64,000 nt of DNA from Shinisaurus crocodilurus. Its lineage: Eukaryota; Chordata; Lepidosauria; Squamata; Shinisauridae. The number at the start of each line of letters is the position of its first letter. Position 1 is the stretch's first letter. The notes under the pieces are model-generated. The model had not been told where the DNA came from, searched no databases, and saw only the letters and a list, made by a program, of their open reading frames with translations. Of the stretch, positions 10,095 through 23,967 are shown in pieces. Position numbers and translations under genes: made by a program. The stretch spans positions 11,028,857 through 11,092,856 of the forward strand of contig CM037878.1 in assembly GCA_021292165.1 (NCBI GenBank), written 5' to 3'.

Positions 10095-12668
10095 TGGATT
10101 CTTACCTAAAAGACAGTAAGAGACAATGTTAGAACTGTTCTAGATATCTTGGAATATTTGGAAAAACATAATGAAAAGCAAACTGCATTGATTTTTTTTA
10201 AGATGCAGAGAGAAAGCCTTTGATAATTTGAATTGGAATTTTTTGCTTAAAGTCTTGGAAGATATGGAATTTGGAGGAAATTTTATAAAATGGGTAAAAT
10301 CGATTTATACTTCACAAACTGCACAAATAATTATTAATGGGGATTTGACAAAACCATGTGAAATACAAAGAGGAACAAGACAAGGTTGTCCATTGTCACC
10401 TTTGTTGTTTATTCTTGTTCTTGAATTACTGAATAGAGATATAAGACAAGATGAAACAATTGGTGGTGTAAAGATTTTTTTAAAAAGAATCTTATAAGTT
10501 GAGAGCTTTTGCAGATGATTTGGTGTTGTTTTTGGAAGATCCTCTAAAGGGAACTGAAAATTTAATGGTCAAATTGAAGGAGTTTGGTGCAGTAGCCGGT
10601 TTTAAGGTTAATAAACTTAAGACAAAGATGTTAACTAAAAATATGACAAACCAAGACCAAATAAAATTGATAAACAAAACAGGTTTTAATATTGAAAAGA
10701 AAGTAAAATATTTGGGTATCACTTTGACAAATACGAATTGTACATTTTTTTCATAATAACTATGTTAAGACTTGGAATGAAAATAAAAAAGATCTATCAA
10801 GATGGGATAAAGTTCAGCTGTCAGCGTTGGGAAGAATTTCCGCAATTAAGTTGAATGTTTTACCTTACCTAGAATGTTGTTTTTGTTTCAGACAATTCCT
10901 ATTTTGACAACGAATTTGCCTTTTAAACAATGGCAGAAAGATATATCTAAATTTATTTGGCAAGGGGAAAAAACCACGTGTTAAATACAGTCATGCCTTG
11001 GATTGAGAGCATAATTCGTTCCGGAAACATGCTTGTAATCCAAAACACTCTTATATCAAAACGAGATCCCCCCCAAAAAAAATTGTAGAGAGATTTTTAA
11101 TTTAAGCTGTACTACGGTACTTGTATTGCAAGACGTCGCTTGTATATCAAGTTTAAAAAAATTAAATAAATATTTAAAAATCTGCTTGTCTTGCAAAACG
11201 CTCTCAAACCAAGTTACTTGCAATCCAAGGTATTACTGTATAAGATATTGCAGGATGCGAAGGAAAGAGGAGGACTGGGGTTACCTGATTTGAAATTGTA
11301 TTTTGCAGCATGTTGCTTAGTTTGGATGAAAGAATGGATATTGTTGAAAAATAGAAGATTACTGGAGCTAGAAGGACATGAATTGAGATTTGGGTGGCAG
11401 CATGGATATCTGTGGTATTATCAAGCTAAGGTTAATGCAGATTTTAACAATAATTATGTTAGACGTGCCATTTTGATAATATGGAATAAATATAAACCCA
11501 GATTTTGTCTGAAATTACCATTGTGGTTATCAGCACAAGAAGCACATTATAGAAGAGAAATGACAAGTATGTCTAATTGGTTCACATATCGAGATATATT
11601 AGAATTTCCACATGGTGAACATAAGATAAAATCAAGAGAGGATTTGATAAAGGAAAGATATACATGTCAATGGTTTGCCTATTTACAAATGGCTGAAAGG
11701 TTTAAAGTAGATAAAAGACTTTATGACTTTGAACATGATAAGTCTGAATTTGAAAGGGAATTATGTACAAATGATTAACATGTTATTGCCAAAATGTATA
11801 AACTTGTTTTGAAGTTTGAGACAGAAGATGAGCAAGAGAAAGAGTGTATGATAAAATGGGCTCAAAATTTTGGATATAATATCTATATGAAACAGTGGGA
11901 AACTATGTGGTTAAAAGGTTTGAAATTTACATTATGCTCTAGTCTCAAAGAAAATTTTTATAAGATGATGTATTGCTGGTATATGTCTCTGGAGAAATTG
12001 TCCAAAATGTATAGGGGTACTCTGAGCACCTGTTGAAAATGTCAACAAGAAGGAACTTTTTACCATATGTGATAGACTTGTAAGAAAGCCAAAAAAATTC
12101 TGGATACAAAGCCACTTATTAATTCAGAAAACCCTAAAGACTGATTTACAATTGAAACCAGAATTGTTCCTTCTGGGAATAAAGGACAATCAGATGGAAA
12201 GAAGCCATGGAACTTTACTTTTATATATGATAACGGCAGCGAGATTACTGTATGCGCAGAAATGGAAATGTCCAACTTTACCTTCAGTAGAAGAATGGAT
12301 GGCGAAGATGTTGGAGTTAGCGGAGATGGTTAAACTTACGGCATTAATAAAAGAAAAGTCAACATTTAGGTTTACGGTTGAGTGGAAACCTCTAATAAAC
12401 TTTTTGCAGGGATTAGAAAACACTGATCTGTTTATTTGTGGGTTTCATGAATAAGAACAAAAATTTGGGTTACTGGAAAAGAGAGTGCCTTATTTGTAAC
12501 TATAGAGTAAGAGAAGGTTTCTTTCTTTTTTTTAATTAAGCTTTGTTGTGGAGAAAATCGGAAGTCCACTTTGTTTTGTCTGTTGTTATTTATATATATT
12601 TGTAGTGAAGTTTTTTGTTTTGTTTTTTCTTTAACAATAAAAATATAAAGTTTAGAAGCAAAAAAAAA
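10095..12668 (+). mobile_element. L1-type LINE, 3' half, degenerate, with nested MITE
   Basis: Starts inside the ORF2 reverse transcriptase ([55 protein letters not shown], then AFADDLVLFLEDP after a frame break). The C-terminal part runs in pieces from 11240 to 12454 (GGLGLPDLKLYFAACCLVWM, NWFTYRDILEF). Ends with AATAAAAAT and an A-rich tail near 12668. Interrupted by 10988-11238. Frameshifts and stops make it dead. Confidence 0.85.
10988..11238. mobile_element. Tigger/pogo-like MITE, copy 1 (nested in L1)
   Basis: Ends CAGTCATGCCTTGGATTGAG and CAATCCAAGGTATTACTG, flanked by TA. Interior GCATAATTCGTTCCGGAA and CTTGTAATCCAAAACACTC recur in five other copies here. Terminal inverted repeats plus TA duplication fit Tc1/mariner-pogo. 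Confidence 0.85.
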
Positions 12669-13700
12669 GGAAGAGATTTCCAAGATCACAGTGCCTTCTA
12701 CAGCAAATCCTATGTCCCCACAGACATAGGGGTTGGAGGGACATAGGATTGCACCCTAAGCAAGCTTCAAGTTGGAATTCAAAAAACTTCAATAAGCTTT
12801 AGTTTTGCTTGTATGCACATAGTACCTACCCGGAAGATATTTGGCAAAGTAATATTCCCAATTTTGCTGAATGGAAATAGCCATTTTCACTCAGCTCTTA
12901 CAAATGGTTCACCTGTACAGTGTCCCCAAATTTCTTACTGCTTTCCATTTTCTTTCTTGAATCAAAAATACATCTGGGACATAAAAGTATCCCAAGGATC
13001 CATTGATTTTTCCATTGTGGGGTCTCTATGCCAAAACACAAGCAGCCTACTGGGGTGTAAAAATGTCCCACGGAGTTTTCCAAAGAAAACTTGTCTATTG
13101 GAAACAGGCTTCAGTACTATGAGTATCAGTAGGTTGGCACAAGCCATGGGATTTCATTGGGGGGGGGGGGAACACTTACCTCACCAGAGAGAGATTTCTT
13201 ATGGGATTATAAAAACACCCCACTTAAACCAAAAGATGTTGGTTTTTTTCTTCATAATAATAAAGCTTTGCCTAAAGTTTTACCTTGACAGTTTATGGTA
13301 CTTTCCTAATATTTTAAGTTTAAAATACACTTCTTCTTACACCACAGGCACATTTGAGGTTGCGGAACATTTTACTACCGCAGGATTCATTCGAAAATGT
13401 CTTGGGGTAGCAGAATGACCCCCAAACACATTTGTGTACATTTTTTTAGGGTTGTTGGATGAGGGTTGCAATATATTTTCTCCCAATACGTTAAGAGGCT
13501 GTACAAATGGCTCCCCTACACCCCTAAGCCAATATTTAGGCAGAAAAGTTGCCCTGCCTCTAGTAGCAAGGTATTAGGTTATTTTCCCATTTTAATAGGT
13601 ACCGTGCATGTCATCTTGAACATATCAACTTCTCCAGAGCTGATATGCTGTGGTGCCATCAGCATGCCCAAAATATACAATTGGTGGATAGGAGAGGGGA
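12669..13700. other. Mostly unassigned; right end of a GGGTGCAATCC element near 12700-12752
   Basis: GGGACATAGGATTGCACCCTAA closes at about 12752. The frame 12813-13418 is open for 201 codons but AT-rich with no domain; I do not regard it as a gene. G-run at 13160. Confidence 0.4.
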
Positions 13701-14500
13701 GCTGAACTGTTAAGGCTTATCTTTGCCCAGAACCCAGACCTGACAAGATCTCCTCAGAAGAAGAGGAGCAAGACCTTTCTGTGGCCTTCAACACAGCTTA
13801 GGGCCACAGAAAGTCAATACCTGAAGTTACTTCCCCAGTAAATGCCCTGCCCAAGGACGCTGTGACATTAAGACCCAACACACCCTCACCCCCAGCTCTG
13901 GATCCTCCACCATCAGCCCCAGAACTTGAGGAACAGAGGTATCTACAGGCCTGTGCCCAGCAATGGAGACACGGTGCCTACTTGGTAGCCCAGTGCCTCC
14001 TCCCCCTCAGCCCTACTCAGGAAGAGGTGGCAAGCGCCAGCGTGCGCTCTAGATCTATTATTATACACATCCTCCGTCTCTGCTTGTTAGTTGCTAATTC
14101 AACAGCTCTGCAAGGACAGCTCCTTCACTGGGCCCTGCAAATGTAGTTTCTGCTGGATGCTTCCCTGGCTGGTCCAGGCTTCTGTATCCAATGTCTGCTC
14201 TTGCGGCTCAGATTGTGTTGGACTGCTCCCCAGCAAGTAACGGCTTCTTTGCTTCGCTACCTGGCCCTCATTTCCCCCTCGTTGCTCAGGGGTTGGCCAA
14301 TTCAGGAAGGAACTCTTCTTCCTCCCCTGGCGTACTTCTCCACACTCCATCACTTCAAGTAGCTTCTCCCCTCACCAGCTGGCCTCTGATACCAAGTGAG
14401 CTAGGCTGAGAGAAAAGTGATAAAGCAATGGAACTCTGGGGGGGAAAGGTTAGGGAGCACTCAGTCCCCCCTTTTAATGTTAAAATTAGACCCAACCCCA
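13701..14500. other. Unassigned, GC-richer, proline-rich frame
   Basis: The frame 13862-14146 reads a proline-rich stretch (TPSPPALDPPPSAPELEEQR) that recalls gag-like leader regions of LTR elements. No motif confirms it. Confidence 0.3.
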
Positions 14501-14514
14501 TAAATTGTTTTTTT

Positions 14515-14740
14515 AATTTATAGCCTGCCTTTTTTCCTCTTGCAAGTAACCCAAGGCGGCTTACATAATCCTCCTCCTCCTCTTCATTTTATCCTCACAA
14601 CAACCCTGTGAGGTAGCTTAGGCTGAGAGACAGTGACTGGGCCAAAGTCACCCAGTGAGCTTCATGGCCAAGCGGGGACTAGAACCCAGATCTCCTGCAT
14701 CCCAGTCCAACACTCTAACCACTACGCCACACTGGCTTCT
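14515..14740 (-). mobile_element. Sauria-type tRNA-derived SINE
   Basis: Minus orientation; carries GTGGCGTAGTGGTTAGAGTG, a B-box-like GGTTCTAGTCC, and the TGGGCCAAAGTC-type core (14590-14660). Confidence 0.85.
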
Positions 14741-14835
14741 CATTATAAATGATAAATGGGGCAGATACAGGAAGAAACCGATGAGGCCGCCCTGTCACAT
14801 CTATTTTATTCAAGCAGCCTTCTTTATTGTTTGGC

Positions 14836-15900
14836 CAAAAAAAAAAAAAAAAAAGATTTCTGGAGGTGGTGGTTGATTTGATTAAAATAGTTATATAAGG
14901 GTATTCTTACATCACATTTCCAAATGATTAATCCTAGGAATTTGGAAATCGTGTATTTAGGGCAACCAGGGTGTGGTTCAGCTGTGCGAGGAACAGCATG
15001 TAACCTGTTTTACTGTCCCATTAAGATAGCTGGCCATTAGGGGTTTTCCTCACTTAAGGGAGGGGGGATGCTGTGAGAGATGGCTCTTGCTAGTCTGCAC
15101 CGGGGAGTAAGGAGACCACGGAGCATGTGCAGAGCTGAAGTCGCTTTTGTACCACCACCTACAGGGGGCAAATCCCTCACTCAACCAAACCAGCAGCACG
15201 GAGAGTCCACAGAGAGAGGAATGTCTGTGGCTTATGAGCTGGGATCACTCCCCATTTGTTTGCAGGCCCAAACTGAAGCCGAATGTACCAGAGGTCCCCA
15301 GCACCGGCAAGTAGAGCCACGCTGTGTCCAGAAGGAGAAGAGGTTCTGCTTGGTGGCTGAGGGTTTACTCTGGGCTTGCATAGTACTGGGCATTCCTTTC
15401 GATGGGATATTGGTATGCGCAGCGTACCCTCTTTGGAGGGATTCTGAAGGTTATGATACTGACAGGAACACTGCTGCAAATATAAATGCTGGAGTTTCAG
15501 GTTATTTACTTCTACAACCTTTGATAAAATGCACCCCATTTGATCATTTGGAGCCTCTGGAAACATCTTGAAGCAACCTCATGACTTACTTGTGTTAGTC
15601 AAGGCAGTCAACGAGATCATAGAGGCACAAGGGTTACACCCCTTTCCTTGACTGGACGCATTGACTCGAACCAACCATGCTCCTCCAGTAGGAAGAGGGT
15701 AATGCTGTGTTCTGCGCAGCCAGTTTGGCAAAGTTACAAGTGCCTTGAATATTATAATATGTCTAGAGCTGTGTGGGAAGGAGGATCTCAAACAGGTTAA
15801 GCAGCGTTGGGAGAAACAATCTTCTCATTGAGCAAGGTAGAGCAGAAGAACAGTAGGTTTTCATGAAGAGAGAAGACGTTAAAGACATAGACACCGGAAG
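14836..15900. other. Upstream region of gene B, unassigned
   Basis: A purine tract AAGGGAGGGGGGA at 15056-15068 is followed by TGCTGTGAGAG, which looks like a polypurine tract plus LTR start, but no matching LTR end is visible. AT-rich TATTATAATAT lies near 15750. No assured promoter. Confidence 0.3.
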
Positions 15901-15923
15901 GGTCCAGAAGAAAACATGCAAAT

Positions 15924-16094
15924 ATGTTGTCCTTGCCTGGAATATTCCTTGTTCTCATTGTGGCTCTTGTGATCATCCAGTACATGAAATTACGATGGAC
16001 GGCCAGAACACTGCCTCCTGGACCAACTCCCTTTCCTGTTATCGGAAACCTTTGGCAGATGAACTTTGAATTTTACCATGAGAATCTTATCACG
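15924..16094 (+). CDS. Gene B exon 1
   Basis: 171 nt, 57 codons, ends in phase 0 at ACG|GTATTT. The ATG has A at -3; another ATG 8 nt upstream is in a different frame, so this start is preferred. It encodes the membrane anchor [20 protein letters not shown] and the [12 protein letters not shown] hinge. Confidence 0.92.
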
Positions 16095-17606
16095 GTATTT
16101 ACAAACCTTTAGCTTTGCTTAACTTAGGGCAGCACTACGCGTTTTTGTTACAGGTTCTTGTGACAGCCCCTGCACCCCGGTGCTCCTTTCCAGAAAGGCT
16201 GTGGGTGTGTAGGGCTGACCTGGAATCTGGTGGTTGAGGGTCCCATAGCACAAGAGTAGTGCTGACCATTACTGAACCCCAAGCCAATTTTGTTTGGTTT
16301 GTCTATTGTATTTCTATCATCATCATCAGGCGATCACTCGTGACCGAGTAAGATTGTCTTCCGGGATAAAAGGAGGAAATTCTAAAGAAGATTGTGTAGA
16401 CTCTAGCGATGGGTCCGTAAGTGACTGTGGAGGCCAATTCTAGATCCACACAGCTTCCCACAGTGAGGACACAGGTTACCAGATAGATAAAACTATAGTA
16501 ATACATTAAAAGCAACTTTAAAAACCGTAACAACAGTAGAAAATTTTTAATGATGTTTTTATTGTTTATATTTTATATTGTATTTTATTGTATTTTATCA
16601 TTGTTGTAAACTGCCCAGAGAGCTTCAGCTATTGGGCGGTATAGAGAAAAAAATGGAGGAGGAGGAGGAGGATAAAAGATGTGTCTTGACCCTTGACCTG
16701 AACACAGAGAGAGTGGGGACCAGTGTTGCAACTCCAGAGGGAGTGCGTTCTAGAGTTTGGAAGCAAAGCAGGAGAAAGCCCTTTCCTACATGTCTGACAA
16801 GTGGGCCTCTGGAAGCGAGGGTGTCCCCCAAAGAGGCTCTTCTGCCTCCGCTCATTTCGTAAAAAGCAGAGGAAAGAGGAGGCTTGAAAACAAATGGCGG
16901 GCACAGGACCCTTCACTCCACCTGGCTATGGAAGGTCTGCAGGAGAGGCATAAGGTGAACAGGGAGGGATGGTGGTTCCTGGTGGCCGCCTGCCCCTTTA
17001 AACTGGGGTCAGGGCCGGTGCTACCATTAGGCCAACTAGGCAGCTGCCTAGGGCGCCGGGCTAAAGGGGGCACCAGGAGCATAGGGCTGGAGGGAGGGAG
17101 GGCTCAAGTGGGAAGAGGGGGGCGCTAAATATCTTATCTTGCCTAGGGCACCAAACTGCCTTGCACCTGCCCTGACTGGGGTTCCTTCCCAGGACCGGCA
17201 GGGGCCACATTTCAGGCACTTCCACACCTGGCTGGGCACAGCTGGGCTGGAGAGGCTTCCGGCAGGGGCTGACCTGGTAGAGGCTGGTGCCATGAGGCCG
17301 GCGATGTGGGCTGGCAGAGAGACCTTCTGTCGCAGGGCTGCTCTCTCACGCGCTTCTGCTCTTCTGCCTAAGAGGAGGAAGGCGCTTTAAGCAGTAACTG
17401 GGCAGAAGTCCCGCCTCCTCCGCTGGCCCTCACCTGACTCCTCACGTTGCCTCCCATCACAACAGTCCTCATTAAAGGACATGCAGCAGCAATGTTTGCA
17501 TGCATGTTTCAATTTGTGACGGGAGGCAGCGTGACAATAGTCAGACAGTGATACGTGGCTCTCATAGACCCCATTATGTTTGAATGCCATAAAAATGCTC
17601 CCTGTC

Positions 17607-17654
<48 letters not shown>

Positions 17655-20600
17655 ATAAGGATGTTTTAATTTTCCAAGAGGCCTGCTGTTGCGAAGAATG
17701 CCTGCTCCCCTTTTCCATGGTACAAGGCTTTAGTATTCACCCCTAAGCACTCTTCAAAAGAGCCGATGTCTGCAAAACTGACCATAGTTTGGGTTGAGGT
17801 TCCTAGACCCTGGGCCTGACACAATATTTTTTCATGCATGGGGCTCTCTCCTTCTGCCAATAGACACACAACACTGCCTGCAAAAACATAGATTCTTGTT
17901 TGTTTATAAATTTATTTATAAATAGATAAATAAAAATAATAAATAAATAGATTCTCCCCTTAGGCATTGGGGGAGCTCGATGAAAATGTCGACCCAGTGT
18001 GCGGCTGCTGTGAAAACGGCAACCTCCATGTTAGGCATAATTAGGAAATGAAATGAAAATAAAACTGCCAAGATCATATTGCCCTTATACAGATCTATCA
18101 TGCAACTGCACTTAGAATACTGTGTACAGTTCTGGTCACCACACCTAAAAAAAAAGGACATTGTAGAGTTGGAAAAAGTGCAGAAAAGGGCAACTAAAAT
18201 GATCAAGGGGCTCAAGCAACTCCCCTATGAGGAAAAGAAAGGTTTCAACAGCTGGGATTGTTTAGCTTAGAAAAAAGGCAAGTAAGGGGAGACATGATAG
18301 AGGTGTATAAAATTATGCCTGGTGTGGAGAAAGTGGACAGGGAGACATTTTTCTCCCTCGCTCATAATACTAGAAACCAATGGGATCATCCCATGAAGCT
18401 GATTGGGGGGAGATTCAGGGCAGATGAAAGGAAGGACTTCTTCACACAGTGCATAGTTAACCTACCTACCTAACCTACCTTACAGGGTTGTTGTGAGGAT
18501 AAAATGGAGAGGAGGAGGAGGAGGATTATGTAAGCCGCCTCGGGTTCCTTTCAGGTATAAGTATAATAAATAAATAAATAAACTATGGAACTCACTTCCA
18601 CAAGATGTAGAAATGGCCACAAATGGGGCGGGGGGGGGGCTTTAAAAGGGGATTGAACAAATTCATGGAGGAGAAGGCTATCAATGGCTACTAGTCCTGA
18701 TGGCTCTCTATGCTACCTCCAGTATCAGAGGCAGCATGCCTTATGTATACCAGTTGCTGGGGAGCATAGGTGGGAAGGTGCTGTTGCACTTATATCGTGC
18801 TTATGGGATCCTGTGGGCAGCTGGTTGGCCACTGTGTGAACAAAATGCTGGACTAGATGGACCCTTGGTCTGATGCAGCGGGGCTCTTCTTATGTTCTTA
18901 TTTTTCAAATGTTTTATTTTTTGGCAATGGTTTCGCTGAATCCTATGAACGTTTAAGAACACAAGAAGAGCCCTGCTGGATCAGACCAAGGGTCCATCTA
19001 GTCCAGCATTCTGTTTACACAGTGGCCAACCGGCTGCCTCAATGTGAAACCGACAAATAGGACATGAGCCCAAGAGCACCTTCCTGCCTATCTTCCCCTG
19101 TACATAGGCATGTTGCCTCTAATACTGGAGGTAGCATATAGCCATCCGGACTAGTAGCTTTGATAGCCTTCTCCTCCATGAATTTATGCAGTCCCCTTTT
19201 AAAACCATCCAAATTGGTGGCCATCACTACATCTAGTACTACATTCTAGTAGCGCTGGGCCAAAAATTGCATCCCCTTTCCCTCCGACCATCCTCATTCA
19301 ATTTGATACCAAAGAAATGGCTTTTGAAGAGAAATTCAAAAGAGATGAAAATTTTGGAGAAATTCTTGTGGGTCGGGTAATTTAGGGATGTATGAGGATT
19401 TCATTCAAGGGGGGGAGAAAGTCCGGCAAAATCGCCAGGCTCGACCCCACCCCCACCCCAACTCTGTCCCACCTACCTGCTTCCCTGGCTTGACTTGCAT
19501 TCTCCTGAGCAGAGCCGGGGAAGCGACTTCGTTCTGGGTTCCCAGCGGGATGCTTTTTACATAGAAAATATGATAAGATATGCCAAAAACAGCCGCAATG
19601 TGTGCAAGTTACGCAAACTGCGGCCACTTTTAACGTATCTTACGCCATTTTCTACGTAAAAAGTGGCCCACCGGGAACCCGGAAGTAGCAGCGTCCACCG
19701 AGCCAGAGGTGGGTCAGGTCCCTGGCGGGCCGCCCACCACTAGTCGGGTTCAGGGTTCTTGTGCTTACCTTACTTATGAGGTGGTCAAGAAGTGTGCGCG
19801 AGTGTCCTGTATTTCATTGTACCGTCGTCTCTCCGGCAGCCCTGTAGCCTGCTCAGCTTCCCACCCTTCAATTAAACCCCAGGGGAAGACATCATGAGCA
19901 GGGCCGGATTAAGATAGGGGCTATTGGAGCTGCAGCTCCAGGCCCCTACCATAAAATAGGCCCACAGCCGGCCCGGCAGCGCACGGCGCGCCCACTCGCC
20001 CGAGCCGCGCCACCGCCTGCTGGCTGCTGCCGCTGCCGCACTGCCGCACTTGCCCGTCGAGACGCCAGGCAGCGGCTCCCTCGCGGCGGCGGCTCTTCCC
20101 GCCGGGGACCTGCAACTCTGCGAGATGCCCCGTCTGTCCGGCTCGGGAGAGCCAAAGCCACTCCGGTAAGGTAAGGTGGTTGCCCCCGCGCGCGCCTGCC
20201 TCTGACCCGGTTCTCACGGCCTGGTGGCAGGACTGGCGCGCCGGCGGCAGCCCGGCGGGGAAGCAGCAGCGTGCGTGGCTCTGGCTGGGCGCCGACGGAC
20301 TCCCCCCGGGTCAGCCTTCCCCAACTGGGTGCCCACCAGCGGTGTTGGACTACAACTCCCATCGTGCTGGCTGGGGGTGATGGGGGCTACAGTCCAGTTC
20401 ACCTGGAGGGCGCCAGGTTGGGGGAGGCTTGCCGGGGGTGGGTGGGGACAAAATCCTCAGCACCAGGCCCATAATGGTCTTAATCCAGCCCTGATCATGA
20501 GGTAACTCCTCCCGTTGGACTTTCTCAGATCGGGAAGCGCAGGAAGCCTGGGAGGCTGCAGAGCCCATGGGGAGACGTGCAATAGAAAGATAAAACACAC

Positions 20601-21914
20601 GCAGCGCCCTCGGCCACCCCTGCAGTGATTAGTTACGCTCATAAACACCCACAAAAGAAAATCAAAATAGATTATAAAGCACCCTGAGAATGAGGTACAA
20701 AAACGGAAGCCTCTTTCATGGGGGAAGAAAACTGTCAGGAAATTAGAGGAGAGATTTGGGTTCAGCACTAGCTTCACCTCTTCCCTGGAGCTGGACGCAG
20801 CACTGCCGCCCTCACACCAGGCCTGTGGCTTATGCTGGCTCAGCTTGTCTGAGCGTGGAAAGCTAAGCAGGGTCAGGCCTGGTTATTACTTGGATGGGAG
20901 ACCCCCCTCCTCTAGTTTCCTGCATTGAGCAGGGGGTTGGACTCGATAGTCTTGTAGGCCCCTTCCAACTCTATGATCTATGAAATCTGAAATCATCATC
21001 ACCTGCGTTGTGGAAGATGCAAAATGGGGACTAGGCTGCAACACAGTTGATGTTGTGGCCACTCGCAGTGGCAGCGCAACAAAGCAGCAGCAGCAGCAGC
21101 AACAACAAAACCCTTCGGAATGAAGAAAGAAGCTGTGCTGCATACAATTCCTGCCAACGGCGAGCCCCACCCGTGAGAAACTGTTGGAGAATTTCTCCTT
21201 CCCCTGGAGAAGTTCAGTGAAATTGCCCGTCCCAATTTCTCTGTCAGCAAACAGGGCGAAGAAGAACTTCAAGCGGCCATTTGCGTACAGCTCTACATTC
21301 TAGACGAGGGTTGGGCATGCATTCCCTCTTTGAACTAAGCTGAAAATGTCCTTGGAATATTTTCGGAATATTGCAGAGGCCTCTTGTATAACATTACATG
21401 ATGCCACACACACCGATAAAACTGGAGAATCATGGAAAGGAACAGGGATATTAGAGAGAGACATGGAAGGAGACTAGAGTGGGGTGGGAGCAGCCAGCAC
21501 TGAGAGCCAATAAATAAATTCCAATTTAATGTTTGGAATTTACTATACCCATAGGAACGTAGGAAGCTGCCTTACACTGAGTCAGACCATTGGTCCATCT
21601 ATCTAGCCCAGCTTTGATGACACTAACTGGAAGTGGCTCTCCAGGGTTTCAGGCAAGATTCTTTCCAAATCCTACCTGGAGAGGCCAGGAATCGAACCTG
21701 GGACCTTCTGCATGCCAAGCATGTGCTCTGCCACACTGAGCTCTGGTCCCTCCCCTACAGCACCTGGTATATTCCCAGGCGGTCATCCATCCAAGTACTA
21801 ACCAGGCCCGACCCTGCTTAGCTTCCAAGATCAGACAAGATCAGGCTGTTCAGGGCTGTTCAGATGTCATCTAGCTAAATACAATAAAAAATACTCTTAT
21901 TGCAGCTGGCTACA

Positions 21915-21945
<31 letters not shown>

Positions 21946-23791
21946 CGTGCAGGGAGTTTGGGACACGAGTGCATTTAAACATGTGATCTTTCACAGGCAA
22001 TCTGAAATAGTTCAGTCCCAGGAAGGCTGTACCACATGATTCTTCTCAGTGTACAGGTCAGCTGTAATACTTGACCAGTAGGATTTAGCTTTAAGTGCTG
22101 GACGTGATAGATAGGAGGCCCGGCTCTGATGTTATCTTTATAACTGAATGGTACAAAGCAGTGTTCTCCAACCTTGGGTCCCCAGATGTTTTTGGCCTAC
22201 AACTCCCAGCATGCCCCAGCCAGCATCGCTGCCTGGGGCATGCTGGGAGTTGTAGGCCAAAAACATCTGGGGACCCAAGGTTGGAGAACACTGGTACAGA
22301 GGCTGTCAGTGGGAGCTGCCATTTTCTCCAGAATGCTCCAGGACAACGCAACATCCAGGGAATTCTGGGAACATAAAATGTCAGCAGCTAGGAATAGTCA
22401 CCTAGAACGGTCCCACTGCCACTGCTGGGACAGGCAGTGGCAAAAAAACAACAACAACACTGTAAAAGAAAGGGGCAGTTGTAAGTGGAACAAATGCAAC
22501 TCTAGTGAACGAACAACCACCACCAAAAGAATGAGACTGTAATGAATACAGTAATAACTGCACCCCACCCCCTACCCCAAATCTTGCATACCACAACTGA
22601 TCGCTTGTGTGATAACCCAGTCTGATAAGACATTTTCGAATAAGGTCCTGACTTAGCAGCAAGGTGGCGGAAGAAGCAAAACTGTCCTAATGTGTGCCCT
22701 AACTCTCAATGTGTTTGCAGTTGGCGAAGCTCCATGGGAATATCCTCACCGTGTGGGTGGGACCGATCCCAATGATCATACTCAGTGGATGCCAAGCAGT
22801 AAAAGAAGGTCTGACTGCTCATCCGGATGATGTTTCCGGCCGGCCAAAGTCACCTTTTTACTCGAAACTTGGCAATGAAAAGGGTGAGTGTAACAGGTCA
22901 CAGGAAGGGTCAGAGCATGGAAACAGAAGCCTGTGCATTCTCCTGAGAGGAGCTGCTGAGAGAGTTGGACTGGGAGCCTTTGGGTCTCTGTGTGTGGCTG
23001 CCCGCATGTGGTGAACCATTGAACTGCATGTTGCGTACCTAAATACAATAACAATGCCAATCAAAATACAATTGAAAACTAAAATATCATTACAGTAATA
23101 CCTTGGATTACAAGTAACTTGGTTTGAGAGCGTTTTGCAAGACAAGCAACATTTTTAATATTTATTTAATTTTTTTTTACTTGATATACAAGCGTCGTCT
23201 TGCAATACCAGTGCTGTAGTACGGCTTAAATTAAAAATCTCTGTACAAATTTTTTTTGGGGGGGGGGGATTTCGTTTTGATATAAGAGTGTTTTGGATTA
23301 CAAGCACGTTTCCGGAACGAATTATGCTCTCAATCCAAGGCATGATTGTACTTAAAAGGAAGAAACAGAGTGGTAGAAACCAGAAAGATAAAGCAATAAC
23401 CAACTGCCAACTAAAGTTCACTAAAACTACTTACAGCCAGAGGCCCTCCTAAAAAGGTCTTCACACTGCATCAAAAGGCCATCAGGGAAGGGGTGAGGCA
23501 GATCTCTCTGGGCAGAGCATTTCAAAACCTGGGTGCAACTACCAAAAAGGCCCTCTCCGTGGTCCCGTGATTTGGGCATGCACAAACTAGAGACTGGTAA
23601 ATTGGGACAATTGAAGCATATGTGGACCACTGGGATATGAGTAAGAACTGGCCCAAGAGATTTTTGCTGCCTTAAGCAAACATGTCTCTTATCGCAAGCT
23701 GAGCAAGCATATATTTGCTGCCTTTATCTGCTGCTTTTGGTTGATTATATTGTTTTATTAATTAGTATAGTATATCAATCATCTGGAAATG

Positions 23792-23828
<37 letters not shown>

Positions 23829-23914
23829 AATAATTCATGTTTATAATTAAAGTTCAAATAAAAAGGACCATTAAATATTATCAGAAGCCTTTTTTGCAAC
23901 TAAAAACATTAGAG

Positions 23915-23967
<53 letters not shown>

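Noticed and set aside
12813..13418. Open frame of 201 codons on the plus strand
   Set aside because: AT-rich, no domain, no splice or coding signature, in a region of element debris.
13862..14146. Proline-rich open frame
   Set aside because: Could be a gag-like leader but no conserved motif and no neighbouring element parts.
15056..15070. Polypurine tract and LTR start upstream of gene B
   Set aside because: No matching LTR end or inverted terminus was found.
21752..21866. Functional 5S rRNA gene
   Set aside because: Several substitutions and missing 5' bases; single copy between SINEs.
22095..22376. Open frames through the hairpin elements (22095, 24412, 7836, 3402)
   Set aside because: The same residues recur wherever the hairpin occurs on both strands; they are translations of the palindrome.
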